A stretch of 52,061 nt of DNA from the NCBI GenBank assembly GCA_021798415.1, contig JAJZGO010000003.1:1-52061 (forward strand). Reading direction: 5' to 3'. Positions 7,825-16,202 of the stretch are shown here, piece by piece. The notes below the pieces were generated by a model that did not search any database, had not been told where the DNA came from, and was given only the letters and a program-made list of their open reading frames with translations. Position 1 is the first letter of the stretch, and each line of letters opens with the position of its first letter. This DNA comes from Thermoplasmata archaeon (GTDB lineage: Archaea > Thermoplasmatota > Thermoplasmata > Lutacidiplasmatales > UBA184). The position numbers were made by a program, and so were the translations under genes.

Positions 7825-9129
7825 ATGCGCCTCGAGCGTCCGGTCCTCCAGGTGGCCCTCGACTTCGAGAACCTCTCCCGGGCGATGCTCGCCGCGCGGG
7901 AGGCGGTCGACGGCGGCGCCGACTGGGTCGAGGCCGGGACCCCGCTCATCAAGAGCGAGGGACTGAACGCTGTCCGCGAGCTCAAGAAGGCGTTCCCCGA
8001 CCACCGCGTCGTCGCCGACATGAAGGTGATGGACACCGGCGCGTTCGAGGTCGAGATCGCCGCGAAGTCGGGCGCCGACCTCGTCACGGTCCTCGGCGCC
8101 GCCGACGACGACACGATCGCGGAGGCGGTGCGCGGTGGCGAGCTCTACGGCGCCGAGGTCGTCGTCGACCTGCTCGGCGTCCCGGACCCCGTCGCGCGGG
8201 CAAAGCGGGCCGCCGAGCTCGGTGCCGGCGCCGTCTGCTTCCACATCGGCATCGACATGCAGATGCAGGGGAAGACGCCGTTCGCGGTGCTGGGCGAGCT
8301 CGCGAAGGCGTCGCCGATCCCGGTCGCGGTCGCGGGCGGCCTCAACAGCGAGACGGTCGCCGAAGCGGTCCGGGCGGGCGCCCAGATCCTGATCGTCGGC
8401 GGCGCGATCACGAAGAGCCCCCGGATGGCCGAGGCGACGCGACGGATCCGGGAGGCGATCGCGACCCAGACGGAGGTCGCGACCGAGCTCTTCCGCCGCT
8501 ACTCGGGCGACGAGGTGCGCACGGCGTTCCTCAAGGTCTCGAGCCCGAACGTGACCGACGCGATGCAACGCCAGGGGGCGATGCACGGGATCGTCCCCCG
8601 CCTGCGCGACCGATCGGTGCGGGTCGCCGGACCCGCGGTCACGGTCGTGACGCGGGACGGCGACTGGGCGAAGCCCGTCGAAGCGATCGACCGGGCGGGG
8701 CCGGGCGACGTGATCGTCATCGACGTCGGAGGGGGTCCCACGGCCGTCTGGGGGGAGCTCGCGAGCTGGAGCGCGCACGGCCGCAAGGTCGCCGCGGTCG
8801 TCATCGACGGCGCGATCCGCGACCTCGACGCGATACTCGACCTCGGCTTCCCCGCGTTCAGCCGGTCGGTGAGCTCCGACGCCGGCGAGCCGAAGGGCCA
8901 CGGCGAGATCGGGGTCGAGGTGACGGTCGGGGGCCAGCGCGTTCGTCCGGGCGATTGGATCGTCGGCGACGCGAGCGGGCTCGTGGTCGTGCCCCGGGAG
9001 CGGGCGCAGGAGGTCGCGAACCGGGCGCTCGACGTCCTCGAGCACGAGAACCGTGTCCGCGAGGAGATCCAGCGGGGCTCCACCCTGAGCGCCGTCCAGA
9101 AGCTCGAACGCTGGGAGCGGGTCGGCTAG
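7825..9129 (+). CDS. hps: Bifunctional 3-hexulose-6-phosphate synthase / RraA-like protein
   Basis: 434 residues, a two-domain fusion typical of archaea. Residues 1-215 are an OMP-decarboxylase-superfamily barrel with the D-x-K-x-x-D catalytic signature (D65, K67, D70 in ADMKVMDTG), as in 3-hexulose-6-phosphate synthase. Residues from about 225 are an RraA/HMG-aldolase-like domain with VVIDGAIRDLDAI and the upstream WGELASW block. In archaea HPS runs the ribulose-monophosphate pathway in reverse, making ribulose 5-phosphate for nucleotide synthesis and releasing formaldehyde. The role of the RraA part is unsettled in the family. Leaderless start at ATG 7825. Confidence 0.92.
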   Translation: MRLERPVLQVALDFENLSRAMLAAREAVDGGADWVEAGTPLIKSEGLNAVRELKKAFPDHRVVADMKVMDTGAFEVEIAAKSGADLVTVLGAADDDTIAEAVRGGELYGAEVVVDLLGVPDPVARAKRAAELGAGAVCFHIGIDMQMQGKTPFAVLGELAKASPIPVAVAGGLNSETVAEAVRAGAQILIVGGAITKSPRMAEATRRIREAIATQTEVATELFRRYSGDEVRTAFLKVSSPNVTDAMQRQGAMHGIVPRLRDRSVRVAGPAVTVVTRDGDWAKPVEAIDRAGPGDVIVIDVGGGPTAVWGELASWSAHGRKVAAVVIDGAIRDLDAILDLGFPAFSRSVSSDAGEPKGHGEIGVEVTVGGQRVRPGDWIVGDASGLVVVPRERAQEVANRALDVLEHENRVREEIQRGSTLSAVQKLERWERVG

Positions 9130-9280
9130 CCCGCGGTCGCGAACGCCCGGGCGGCGGGGCCGAGACCGAGCGCCGCGGAGGGGGAGGGCCTCCTGCTCCT
9201 CGTCGGCGGCCGCAGCGTGCGCGCTCCCCGATCGTGGCGGAGACGCCCGTTCCCGGTCCCACCGGGCAAGGAGCGAGCGG

Positions 9281-10111
9281 CTAGAGCCCTCGCCCGGCCC
9301 CTGCCGAGGGGGGCCCGGGCTCGATGTCCCGGAGGACCCGGCTCCGCTGCCAGAGACCCGAGCGGATCGAGTCGAGATAACGGACCTGGTGGCGGGTCGG
9401 TCCCCGCCAAAAGACCGTCCACGGAAACGGATACTCCACCTCGTAGAGCACGAGCGGCTCGGGGTCGGCGAGCGGGAGCGTGAGCCGTTCCCGGCCCCGG
9501 AGCGCGCCTTCGAGCCGAGCGAGCGGTAGCCGTCCGGCGTCGTGTTGGCGCAGCGCCGCGACGATCTTCCGGACCATGCCCCAGACGAACGACGGGGCGC
9601 GGACCTCGATCTGCAGGCCGCCGTCCACGGGATCGACGGTGACGGCGTCGACGTCCCGCCAGACCGGCGCGCCGGCGCCAAGGCCCCGTCCGAACGAACG
9701 GACGTCGACCGTACCGACAAAACGACGGGCCGCCTCCCGCCACCGCGCGAGGTCCGGCGCCGTCGCCGCCTCGTGATAGCGGTAGACCCGGCGGACCGCG
9801 GAACGCACCCGCGCGTCGTCCGCGAGCGGAACGGCCGCGGTGAAGAAGAGCTCGGGCGAGAGGCCGTTCAGCGACCTCAGGAGGTTCGGGCCCGAAAGGT
9901 CGGAACGCAGCGCGAGCGCGTTCGCCCGCGCGCTCACGCCCCGGTCCGTCCGGCTCGCGACCTCGAGACAGGCGTCGGCCTCCGACTCCGCGATCCCCCA
10001 GCGCACGAGCCCGCGGCGGATCTCGCCTTCGACCGTGCGACGTCCGGGCTGGCGGGCCCACCCCCAGAACGAGCGGCCGTCGTAGCCGAACCGAACGAGC
10101 CAGCGCGCCGT
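9281..10111 (-). CDS. truA: tRNA pseudouridine synthase TruA, with non-canonical (ACG) start
   Basis: About 276 residues. Catalytic Asp lies in SRTDRGVSA, with SFVWGMVRKIVAAL and VYRYHE blocks typical of TruA, which makes pseudouridine at tRNA positions 38-40. The conserved N-terminus (RWLVRFGYDGRSFWGWARQP) is encoded upstream of the first in-frame canonical start, GTG 10006, which would delete it. No in-frame ATG, GTG or TTG exists before that. ACG at 10111 gives M-A-R-W-L-V-R-F-G-Y-D-G and lies about 26 nt after a weak TATA-like CTTAGTC. The start given is therefore homology-based: ACG initiation, RNA editing or a sequence error are all possible. Confidence 0.85.
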   Translation of the reverse strand, partial: TARWLVRFGYDGRSFWGWARQPGRRTVEGEIRRGLVRWGIAESEADACLEVASRTDRGVSARANALALRSDLSGPNLLRSLNGLSPELFFTAAVPLADDARVRSAVRRVYRYHEAATAPDLARWREAARRFVGTVDVRSFGRGLGAGAPVWRDVDAVTVDPVDGGLQIEVRAPSFVWGMVRKIVAALRQHDAGRLPLARLEGALRGRERLTLPLADPEPLVLYEVEYPFPWTVFWRGPTRHQVRYLDSIRSGLWQRSRVLRDIEPGPPSAGAGRGL

Positions 10112-10192
10112 GTCCGGCCGGACCGGCGGGGCGACTAAGCCTCTCCCGTCCGTCGGACCTGCGCCCGAAATGCGTGAGAAACCGTCACAGAT

Positions 10193-10241
10193 ATGTATCT
10201 ATTGTCATGTATACAGTCTAAAGTCACTTTCTATATATCTC
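10193..10241 (+). promoter_or_regulatory. pst operon promoter with stacked palindromes
   Basis: An AT-rich island in GC-rich surroundings. The TATA box CTATATATCT is at 10231-10240, predicting transcription start near 10261. Directly upstream are the palindrome AAAGTCACTTT (10220-10230), the palindrome TGTATACA (10208-10215), and two ATGTAT copies at 10193 and 10207. The palindrome touching the TATA box is in BRE position, where a repressor or activator would gate TFB/TBP binding. Phosphate-responsive control is inferred from the downstream genes. Confidence 0.65.
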
Positions 10242-10403
10242 TTACAGGGCTCGGACGGACGGTGACGGCGACCGGGAACCGGGAGGACCGAGGACCTCCT
10301 CGGGTCGGCGGTGGAGAGATCCACGGAACCGAGCGAGGCCAACGAATGAGACGGATCGACCACCCAGAGACCGGACCCACGGCCGACCCTCGACGCCCGC
10401 GAG

Positions 10404-10423
10404 CGGGCGCCTCGGGGCGCCCG
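10404..10423 (+). promoter_or_regulatory. Leader hairpin upstream of pstS
   Basis: CGGGCGCC (10404-10411) pairs perfectly with GGCGCCCG (10416-10423) around a TCGG loop. It lies in the roughly 195-nt leader between the predicted transcription start near 10261 and ATG 10458, ending about 35 nt before the start codon and 18 nt before the GGAGG Shine-Dalgarno (10442-10446). It may affect translation or mRNA stability. Chance is possible in such GC-rich DNA. Confidence 0.4.
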
Positions 10424-10457
10424 TCCCGCACGTCACCGCACGGAGGAACCTAGTGCC

Positions 10458-11720
10458 ATGAGCGGAACCGCCCAGAGCCCACCGACGACGAACGACAGCC
10501 TCACGGGGTCGCTTCCCCGCACGTCCCGGCGACGGACGCTATCGGCCGGAGCGGCCGTGGCGGTCGCGATCGTCCTCTTGATCGTCGGGATCGGCGCGGG
10601 GTACGCCCTCGGGAAGTACGCCGGGGGGTCCTCGACTACCTCTCCCTCGGGAGGCTGCGCGACCACGATCTCCGAGACGGGGTCGAGCCTGATCTACCCC
10701 TACCTCCAGATCCTCTCGCCGAACTTCACGGCCCAGAATCCCGGTATCTGCCTCTCTCCGGCGTCCACCGGTAGCGGTACCGGTATCAGCTCGGCCGAGT
10801 CGGGCGTTGTCGACATCGGCGGCACCGACGCCTACCTCTTGCCGGCGACCGCGGCCCAGTACAACCTGATCAACGTCCCGATCGCGATCTCGTCGCAGCT
10901 CGTCGTCTACAACCTCCCCGGTATCTCCCAGCACCTGAACTTCAACGGCACGGTGCTCTCGATGATCTACCAGGGCGCGATCACGACCTGGAACAACCCC
11001 CTCATCCAGGCCGCGAACCCGGGCGTCAGCCTCCCCTCCAACACGATCGTCCCGATCCACCGGTCGGACGGGAGCGGGGACACCTTCATGTGGTCGTCGC
11101 TCTGCTACCTGTCCTGGGCCGGCTGGAAGCAGGGGTACGGGACGACGATCTCGTGGCCGGTGGGACCCGGAGCGACGGGCAACGCGGGCATGGTCACGAC
11201 GTTGGGGAACACCCAGTACGGCATCGCCTACATCGGGATCAGCTACCTGACGCAGATCAAGGCGACCCCGGGACTCCAGTACGCGGCGGTCGGGGACCAG
11301 AACGCGAACTTCAACGGGACCGTGAGCTCGGGCGGGGCGGGAGCGGCGAACTACATCATGCCGACCCCGACCAACATCAGCCAGGACGCGAACCTGGCGC
11401 TCCAGAACCTGCAGCCCCCGAGCGTGGCGATCAGCCTCATCCTCGGTGGGGTGCCCGGTGCGACGAACCTCGTGCTCGGCCATGGGGGGACGAACGCGAC
11501 CTCCGCCGACCCGACGCCGTACCCGGACACCAACCTCGAGTACACGCTGATCTCCACGCACCCGGCGAGCACCTCCCACCAGAAGTGGGTCGTGGCGTTC
11601 CTCGAGTGGGCGCTCACGTACGGGGGGACGTACGCCTCGAAGGCGAACTTCCTGCCGCTGACCGCCACGGTGATCGGGTACGACATGCTGGCGCTCAACG
11701 CGGTACCGGTGAGCGCCTAG
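10458..11720 (+). CDS. pstS: Phosphate ABC transporter, substrate-binding protein PstS
   Basis: 420 residues. The N-terminus has a cytoplasmic RRR and a membrane anchor (AVAIVLLIVGIGAGYALG), so the protein is probably tethered outside the membrane by an uncleaved helix. The binding domain shows PstS signatures: SETGSSLIYPYLQ, STGSGTGISS, DIGGTDAYL, IHRSDGSGDTFMW and NPLIQAANPGVSLPS. It captures orthophosphate and delivers it to PstCA. The protein is rich in Asn, Ser and Thr with many N-x-S/T sites, as in secreted archaeal proteins. It is the first gene of pstSCAB-phoU. ATG 10458 follows GGAGG by 11 nt. Confidence 0.95.
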   Translation: MSGTAQSPPTTNDSLTGSLPRTSRRRTLSAGAAVAVAIVLLIVGIGAGYALGKYAGGSSTTSPSGGCATTISETGSSLIYPYLQILSPNFTAQNPGICLSPASTGSGTGISSAESGVVDIGGTDAYLLPATAAQYNLINVPIAISSQLVVYNLPGISQHLNFNGTVLSMIYQGAITTWNNPLIQAANPGVSLPSNTIVPIHRSDGSGDTFMWSSLCYLSWAGWKQGYGTTISWPVGPGATGNAGMVTTLGNTQYGIAYIGISYLTQIKATPGLQYAAVGDQNANFNGTVSSGGAGAANYIMPTPTNISQDANLALQNLQPPSVAISLILGGVPGATNLVLGHGGTNATSADPTPYPDTNLEYTLISTHPASTSHQKWVVAFLEWALTYGGTYASKANFLPLTATVIGYDMLALNAVPVSA

Positions 11721-11738
11721 ACGGATCCGAGGTGCGAC

Positions 11739-12773
11739 GTGGGAAGTGCCGGAGTCCAACCTCTTCCGGAGCCCGCGGGCGGGGAGCCCGCGGTCCCTCC
11801 GTCTTCCTCGGCCTCGGATCGCTCGGGGCCGAGCCTCTGGGCGTGGGTCGGTAGCCCGCTCGCGCTGATCCCCCTCGTGCTCGTCGCGGCGGTCGCGACC
11901 GTCCTCGTCGTCGCGAGCGGCCTCCACAACTTCGGAGGGACGTTCTGGGGGATCCTCTACAACTTCGTGCCGGGCGATCCCGGAGGGTCGAGCTGGGGGA
12001 TCGGTGCGTACGTGGTCGGCACCGCGCTCACCGCCGGGCTCGCGCTCCTCCTCGCCACCGCGCTGAGCCTCGCCCTCTCGATCTCGATCGTCGTCTACCT
12101 GCCCACGGTCGCGAGCCGCATCCTCGCGATCCTGACGAACCTCCTCGCCGGCATCCCGAGCGTCGTGTATGGGATCTGGGGGTTCGTGATCCTCGCCCCC
12201 TTCTTCGGCCTCACCCTCGAGCCCTCGATGCGCGATGCGATCGGTTGGCTCCCCGGCTTCGGCGGACCCGCCTCCGCGATCGGGTCGTGGGGGATCCTGC
12301 TGGCCGTCTTCCTCCTCACGATCATGATCATCCCGTTGACGACGGCGCTGATGAGGGAGGCCCTTCGCAGCGTTCCGCACGACCTCGTCGAGGCCGGCCT
12401 CGCCCTCGGCGCGACCCGCTGGGAGGTCGCCCGCCGGGTCCGCATGCGCTCGGCCCGCCTCGGGATCTGGAGCGCCATCCTCCTCGGGTTCGGTCGGGCC
12501 GTCGGGGAGAGCGTCGCGGTCGCGATGGTGATCGGAGCCGTCCCGAGGCTCCCCGAGAGCCTCTACTCGCCGTCCACGAGCCTCGCGTCGTTCATCTTCT
12601 ACCAGCTCGACAGCGCCTTCTACTACCCCGACCTTCTCAAGTTCCTCGTCGAGGTCGCGCTCGTCCTGCTCCTCATCTCGCTGGCCGCGAACGTCCTCGC
12701 CCAGCGGCTCACGCGCACGGAGATCGCGACGGCGACGACCGTGGGGGCCGCGGGAGGATTGGAGACCCAATGA
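11739..12773 (+). CDS. pstC: Phosphate ABC transporter permease PstC
   Basis: 344 residues with about six membrane segments after a disordered Pro/Ser-rich N-terminus of about 35 residues. The family blocks LLAGIPSVVYGIWGF, LPGFGG and MREALRSVPHDLVEAGLALGAT (the EAA loop that contacts PstB) are all present, followed by GFGRAVGESVAVAMVIG. It forms the phosphate channel with PstA. GTG 11739 is preceded by gaggtg. Its stop overlaps the PstA start (ATGA), giving coupled translation. Confidence 0.95.
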   Translation: MGSAGVQPLPEPAGGEPAVPPSSSASDRSGPSLWAWVGSPLALIPLVLVAAVATVLVVASGLHNFGGTFWGILYNFVPGDPGGSSWGIGAYVVGTALTAGLALLLATALSLALSISIVVYLPTVASRILAILTNLLAGIPSVVYGIWGFVILAPFFGLTLEPSMRDAIGWLPGFGGPASAIGSWGILLAVFLLTIMIIPLTTALMREALRSVPHDLVEAGLALGATRWEVARRVRMRSARLGIWSAILLGFGRAVGESVAVAMVIGAVPRLPESLYSPSTSLASFIFYQLDSAFYYPDLLKFLVEVALVLLLISLAANVLAQRLTRTEIATATTVGAAGGLETQ

Positions 12774-13690
12774 CCGGCCCGGCCGGGGCCGGGGGCCCCG
12801 CGCTCGCACCGCGGAACGAGCTCGTCGATAGTTCCGGACGGCTCCGACGGCGCCTTTTGTTCGACCGGGCGATCGGCTGGGCGCTCCCGCTCGCGTTCGT
12901 CGCGGTCCTCTTCCCGCTGTTCGACATGCTCTACTGGATCTCGACGAGGGCCCTCCCGACGTTCACGTGGGCGACCTTGACCGAGAACCAGGTGGGCACC
13001 GGTGGGGGGCTCTACCCGATGATCCTCGGAACGCTCGTCCTCATCGCTCTCGGGACCGCCCTCTCGACCGGGATCGGCCTCGTGGCGGGTTTCTACACGA
13101 GCGAGTATGCCCCCGCCCCGGTGGCCCGGGTCGCCCGGATCGCCGGGAACCTCCTCGCGGGCGTGCCCGCGATCGTGCTCGGGTACTTCGGCTACTTCCT
13201 CCTCGTGCTGTACACCCACTGGGGGTTCACGGCCCTCGCCGGCGGGATCACGCTCGGGATCTTCATGACCCCGTACGTCTACCGCACGGCCGACGTCGCG
13301 CTCAGCAACGTGCCGCCGTCCCAGCGCGAGGCGGCGCTCGCGATGGGGAGCCGACGGGACCAGTACCTCGTTCGCATCGCTTTCCCGATCGCGCTCCCGA
13401 CCATCCTGACCGGGATCTTCTTTGCCATGGCGCTCGGTCTCGGGGAGGCCGCCCCGATCCTCTTCACCGCCGGCTTCAGCTCGACCCCGATCACGAGCCT
13501 GATGCAGCCGACCGGCTTCCTCTCGGGCGCCGTCTGGCTGTTCTACGACTTCCCGTCGACCTACGGGTCGTTCCTCGGCCTCGCGTTCCAGGCGGCGTTC
13601 CTGTCGGTCGTGATCGTGCTCGCCCTCAACGTCGCCGTCCAGCTCTTCTCCGACCGCTACCGCGAGCGCCTGCGGGGCCTCTACCAATGA
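12770..13690 (+). CDS. pstA: Phosphate ABC transporter permease PstA
   Basis: 306 residues, second transmembrane subunit of the Pst channel. About six helices are visible, with LLAGVPAIVLGYFGYF and the EAA-type loop VPPSQREAALAMGSRRDQ that docks on PstB, then GLGEAAPILFTAGF. The start is set by the ATGA overlap with pstC; an upstream open frame is not coding. It overlaps pstB by ATGA in turn. Confidence 0.95.
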   Translation: MTGPAGAGGPALAPRNELVDSSGRLRRRLLFDRAIGWALPLAFVAVLFPLFDMLYWISTRALPTFTWATLTENQVGTGGGLYPMILGTLVLIALGTALSTGIGLVAGFYTSEYAPAPVARVARIAGNLLAGVPAIVLGYFGYFLLVLYTHWGFTALAGGITLGIFMTPYVYRTADVALSNVPPSQREAALAMGSRRDQYLVRIAFPIALPTILTGIFFAMALGLGEAAPILFTAGFSSTPITSLMQPTGFLSGAVWLFYDFPSTYGSFLGLAFQAAFLSVVIVLALNVAVQLFSDRYRERLRGLYQ

Positions 13691-14472
13691 GCGCGACCCT
13701 CGGCGACGTCCCGCCGCCGGACGCCTCGGTGTTGACCGTCGAGCACCTGAGCGTCCGGGCCCCGACCAAGACGATCCTCTCCGACATCTCGATCGAGTTC
13801 CCCGACAAGGACGTGACGGGGATCATCGGCCCCTCCGGCTGCGGCAAGACCACGCTCATCCGCACGCTGAACCGGATGATCGACACGAGCCCGGGCCTCG
13901 TCGTCGAGGGGCGGGTACGCTACCGCGGGCAGGACATCTACGACCGCGCGGTGAACCCCGTGCTCGTCCGCCAGCGGATCGGGATGGTCTTCCAGCGACC
14001 GACCGTCTTCCCGCTGTCGGTCTTCGAGAACGTCGCCTTCGGCCTGCGCCTTCAGCGGGCCGAGGAGTCGACGGTCGAGGAGGTCGTCCGCCGCTCTCTC
14101 GTCCGGGCCGGGCTCTGGAACGAGATCGGGAACGACCTCGACCAGCCGGCGCTCGAGCTGTCGGGAGGCCAGCAGCAGCGCCTGTGCATCGCCCGGGCAC
14201 TCGCGATCGAGCCCCGCGTCCTCCTGTTCGACGAGCCGACGTCGAGCCTCGACCCGATCGCCGCGCAGAAGGTCGAAGAGCTCTTTGCCGAGCTCGCCCG
14301 GGACTTCGCGGTCATCATCGTGACGCACAACCTCACGCAGGCCGCGCGGGTCGCGAGCCGGACGGCGTTCCTCTACCAGGGACGCCTCGTCGAGTTCGCG
14401 CCCACCGAGGAGCTCTTCGAGCGCCCGCGGGAACGGCTGACGCAGGAGTACATCACGGGGAGATTCGGATAA
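13687..14472 (+). CDS. pstB: Phosphate ABC transporter ATP-binding protein PstB
   Basis: 261 residues. Walker A GPSGCGKT is at 48-55, the Q-loop in GMVFQRPTVFPLSVFENV, signature LSGGQQQRLCIA and Walker B VLLFDEPTSSLD, followed by the switch histidine in VTHNLTQAA. The FQRPTVFP and MIDTSPGLVVEG elements are characteristic of PstB. It powers phosphate import through PstCA. The start overlaps pstA (ATGA), and the stop overlaps phoU (TAATG). Confidence 0.96.
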   Translation: MSATLGDVPPPDASVLTVEHLSVRAPTKTILSDISIEFPDKDVTGIIGPSGCGKTTLIRTLNRMIDTSPGLVVEGRVRYRGQDIYDRAVNPVLVRQRIGMVFQRPTVFPLSVFENVAFGLRLQRAEESTVEEVVRRSLVRAGLWNEIGNDLDQPALELSGGQQQRLCIARALAIEPRVLLFDEPTSSLDPIAAQKVEELFAELARDFAVIIVTHNLTQAARVASRTAFLYQGRLVEFAPTEELFERPRERLTQEYITGRFG

Positions 14473-15203
14473 TGTCGGACGACCCGCCCCCCCCGGAGAA
14501 CCCTCGAGGACTGGACGCCGAGCTCGGACGGCTCAAAGGCCGGGCCGTGGAGATGGGGAGCTGGGCGCTCGCCATGGTCCACGACGGCTGGCAGGCGTTC
14601 CGCACGGGGGACCTCGACCTCGCCCAGGCGGTCCTCGACCGCGACACCCAGCTCGACCGGTTCGACCAGGACGTCGAGCACGAGGTCATCGGCTTCCTCG
14701 TGCTGCGCCAGCCCGCCGCCGGCGACCTGCGAACGGCCGCGGCCCTGCTCAAGACCACGACCCACCTCGACCGGATCGGGCGCCTGGGATTCGACATGGC
14801 CCGCATCGCGACCCCCGCCGAGGGTCACGACGTCGCGGAACTGGTGACGCTCCTAGAGTCGATGGACCAGGCGGTCGAGTCGATGGTCCGCCAGGCGCTG
14901 GACGCCCTCAACCGCGGCGACGCGGAGCTCGCCAAGGGGCTCTTCGCCCGCGACGACGAGGTCGACCGCATGCACCGTCAGGCGACGCGGATCGTGGTGC
15001 GCGAGCTCGTGCACGATCCCCTGCTCGCGCAACGGCTTTCGGGTTCCCTCCTGGTCGCGCGGCACTTCGAGCGGATCGCCGACAACGCCTGCAAGATCTG
15101 CGAGCGGACGATCTACGCGACGACCGGCCAGCGCCGGGCGGAGTACCTCCCGCGCCACCCCTACCGCCCCTACGTCCTCGAGCAACGGAACCGGGGACAG
15201 TGA
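14472..15203 (+). CDS. phoU: Phosphate uptake regulator PhoU
   Basis: 243 residues, all-helical, with two PhoU repeats. Each carries the acidic metal-binding pattern: DRDTQLDRFDQDVEHEVIGFL in the first half and ARDDEVDRMHRQATRIVVREL in the second, with VARHFERIADNACKICE near the C-terminus. PhoU restrains Pst transport and Pho signalling when phosphate is plentiful. No PhoR/PhoB pair is encoded nearby, so PhoU may act directly on PstB here. It is the last gene of the operon. Confidence 0.95.
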   Translation: MSDDPPPPENPRGLDAELGRLKGRAVEMGSWALAMVHDGWQAFRTGDLDLAQAVLDRDTQLDRFDQDVEHEVIGFLVLRQPAAGDLRTAAALLKTTTHLDRIGRLGFDMARIATPAEGHDVAELVTLLESMDQAVESMVRQALDALNRGDAELAKGLFARDDEVDRMHRQATRIVVRELVHDPLLAQRLSGSLLVARHFERIADNACKICERTIYATTGQRRAEYLPRHPYRPYVLEQRNRGQ

Positions 15204-15300
15204 CCCCGCGGAGCGTGGGCCCTCCACGGGACCGGCGCGGACCGCCGAGGGCGCGAACGACGGAACACTTCAAGCGCCCCAACGACTAGGGGCCCTGGCT

Positions 15301-15401
15301 GCTCCCGTAGTCTAGTCCGGTCAAGGATAGAGGGCCTTCGAAACGTCCGTCGAGGACGTTGAGGAAACCCTCCAACGCGGGTTCGAATCCCGCCGGGAGC
15401 A
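15301..15401 (+). tRNA. tRNA-Glu(TTC) with 26-nt intron and C at position 33
   Basis: Acceptor GCTCCCG pairs with CGGGAGC (discriminator A15401), D-arm GTCT...GGAT, T-arm GCGGG-TTCGAAT-CCCGC. Anticodon stem GAGGG/CCCTC is interrupted by a bulge-helix-bulge: helix CCTT/GAGG flanked by three-base bulges CGA (15339-15341) and AAA (15365-15367). Splicing after the second base of each bulge removes 15341-15366, whose hairpin is AACGTCC-gtcga-GGACGTT. The mature loop is CCTTCGA, with anticodon TTC at 15337-15339. Position 33 is then C instead of the near-universal U; the rest matches archaeal tRNA-Glu. No CCA is encoded. Confidence 0.9.
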
Positions 15402-15929
15402 TACCCAACTTGGTTCGGTACCTCGGCATCGGCACGCCGAAAGTGGGCCTCGGTCGCCCGTCGGTGGGGTCGAGATCCCCCGCTCCTTACCCGGCCGGCC
15501 CGAAGGCCTGCAAGACGTGCGCGAAGCCCACGTGGGCGGGTCACGTCCCCGATATGACGAGTGTCGCCTGGTTTGCCGCGACCATCGGATGGCTTTCCGG
15601 GTCCACCCGACCCTCGGGACCGGGATTGGGCGACTCGCTCGCGTCGGACCCGCTGGTCGAGCTCGGTTCGGCCGCGGCGGGCGCCTCCACGAAACGCCCG
15701 CGGTTTCCGGCCTGGCGCTGCCCGCGCTGTCGAATCGTGGAGTTTCCCCACGGCGAGGGGGCGACTCGACCGTAGGTAACCGCGCTCGTCGAACGGCCGC
15801 ACGATAGCACGCCACCGGCGCGGAGAGGCCCCGAGCCGAGCGAGGGAGAGGACCCGCGACACGAGGGTAGATATTCGGAGCCAGCCTTCACCTCCATCGC
15901 AACTCCGGCGAGGGGGACGCGATACCACC
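15402..15929. other. Gene-free stretch after tRNA-Glu
   Basis: About 530 nt without a convincing coding region on either strand. Open frames exist, as expected at this GC content, but none has plausible composition, a start context or family motifs. A TATA-like GATATT at 15870-15875 probably serves the small membrane protein at 15930. Confidence 0.5.
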
Positions 15930-16202
15930 ATGGGTCCACGAGCGCGCGCCGCGGCGTCCTACGCGCCGGGACTCGTCTTGTTCGTGGCGGGGCTGATCGC
16001 TCTGGTCGCGATCCCGTTCGGAGGCTACCCGACATGCACGTGCTCCACCGGACCCAACGGGACGGTCTGTCCGACGTGCGCGCCGGTAGCGGTCCCTGTG
16101 GTCCCTCTCGGGCTCCTGCTGATAGTTGCCTCGGGCATCTACGTGCTTTCTGCCTTCCTCGTTCGGCTCACGCTTCGGCTCAATCCACCTATCCGGGGGT
16201 GA
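15930..16202 (+). CDS. Small two-helix membrane protein with CxC...CxxC loop
   Basis: 90 residues, family not recognised. Two hydrophobic helices (GLVLFVAGLIALVAIPF and VVPLGLLLIVASGIYVLSAF) flank a loop holding four cysteines as C-x-C-x8-C-x2-C. By the positive-inside rule (basic N-terminus and RLTLRLNPP tail) the loop should face outside. Such a motif could bind metal or form disulfides, which is inference. ATG 15930 lies about 55 nt after a TATA-like GATATT. Composition looks protein-like, but no neighbour supports a function. Confidence 0.55.
   Translation: MGPRARAAASYAPGLVLFVAGLIALVAIPFGGYPTCTCSTGPNGTVCPTCAPVAVPVVPLGLLLIVASGIYVLSAFLVRLTLRLNPPIRG

Noticed and set aside
6928..9720. A 930-codon minus-strand frame extending upstream of the DNA methyltransferase
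   Set aside because: It is antisense to the HPS-RraA gene and has no protein-like composition; the shared TATA element fixes the methyltransferase start at 7773.
10193..10453. An 86-codon frame across the pst promoter and leader
   Set aside because: It begins within the promoter palindromes upstream of the predicted transcription start, and its composition is not protein-like.
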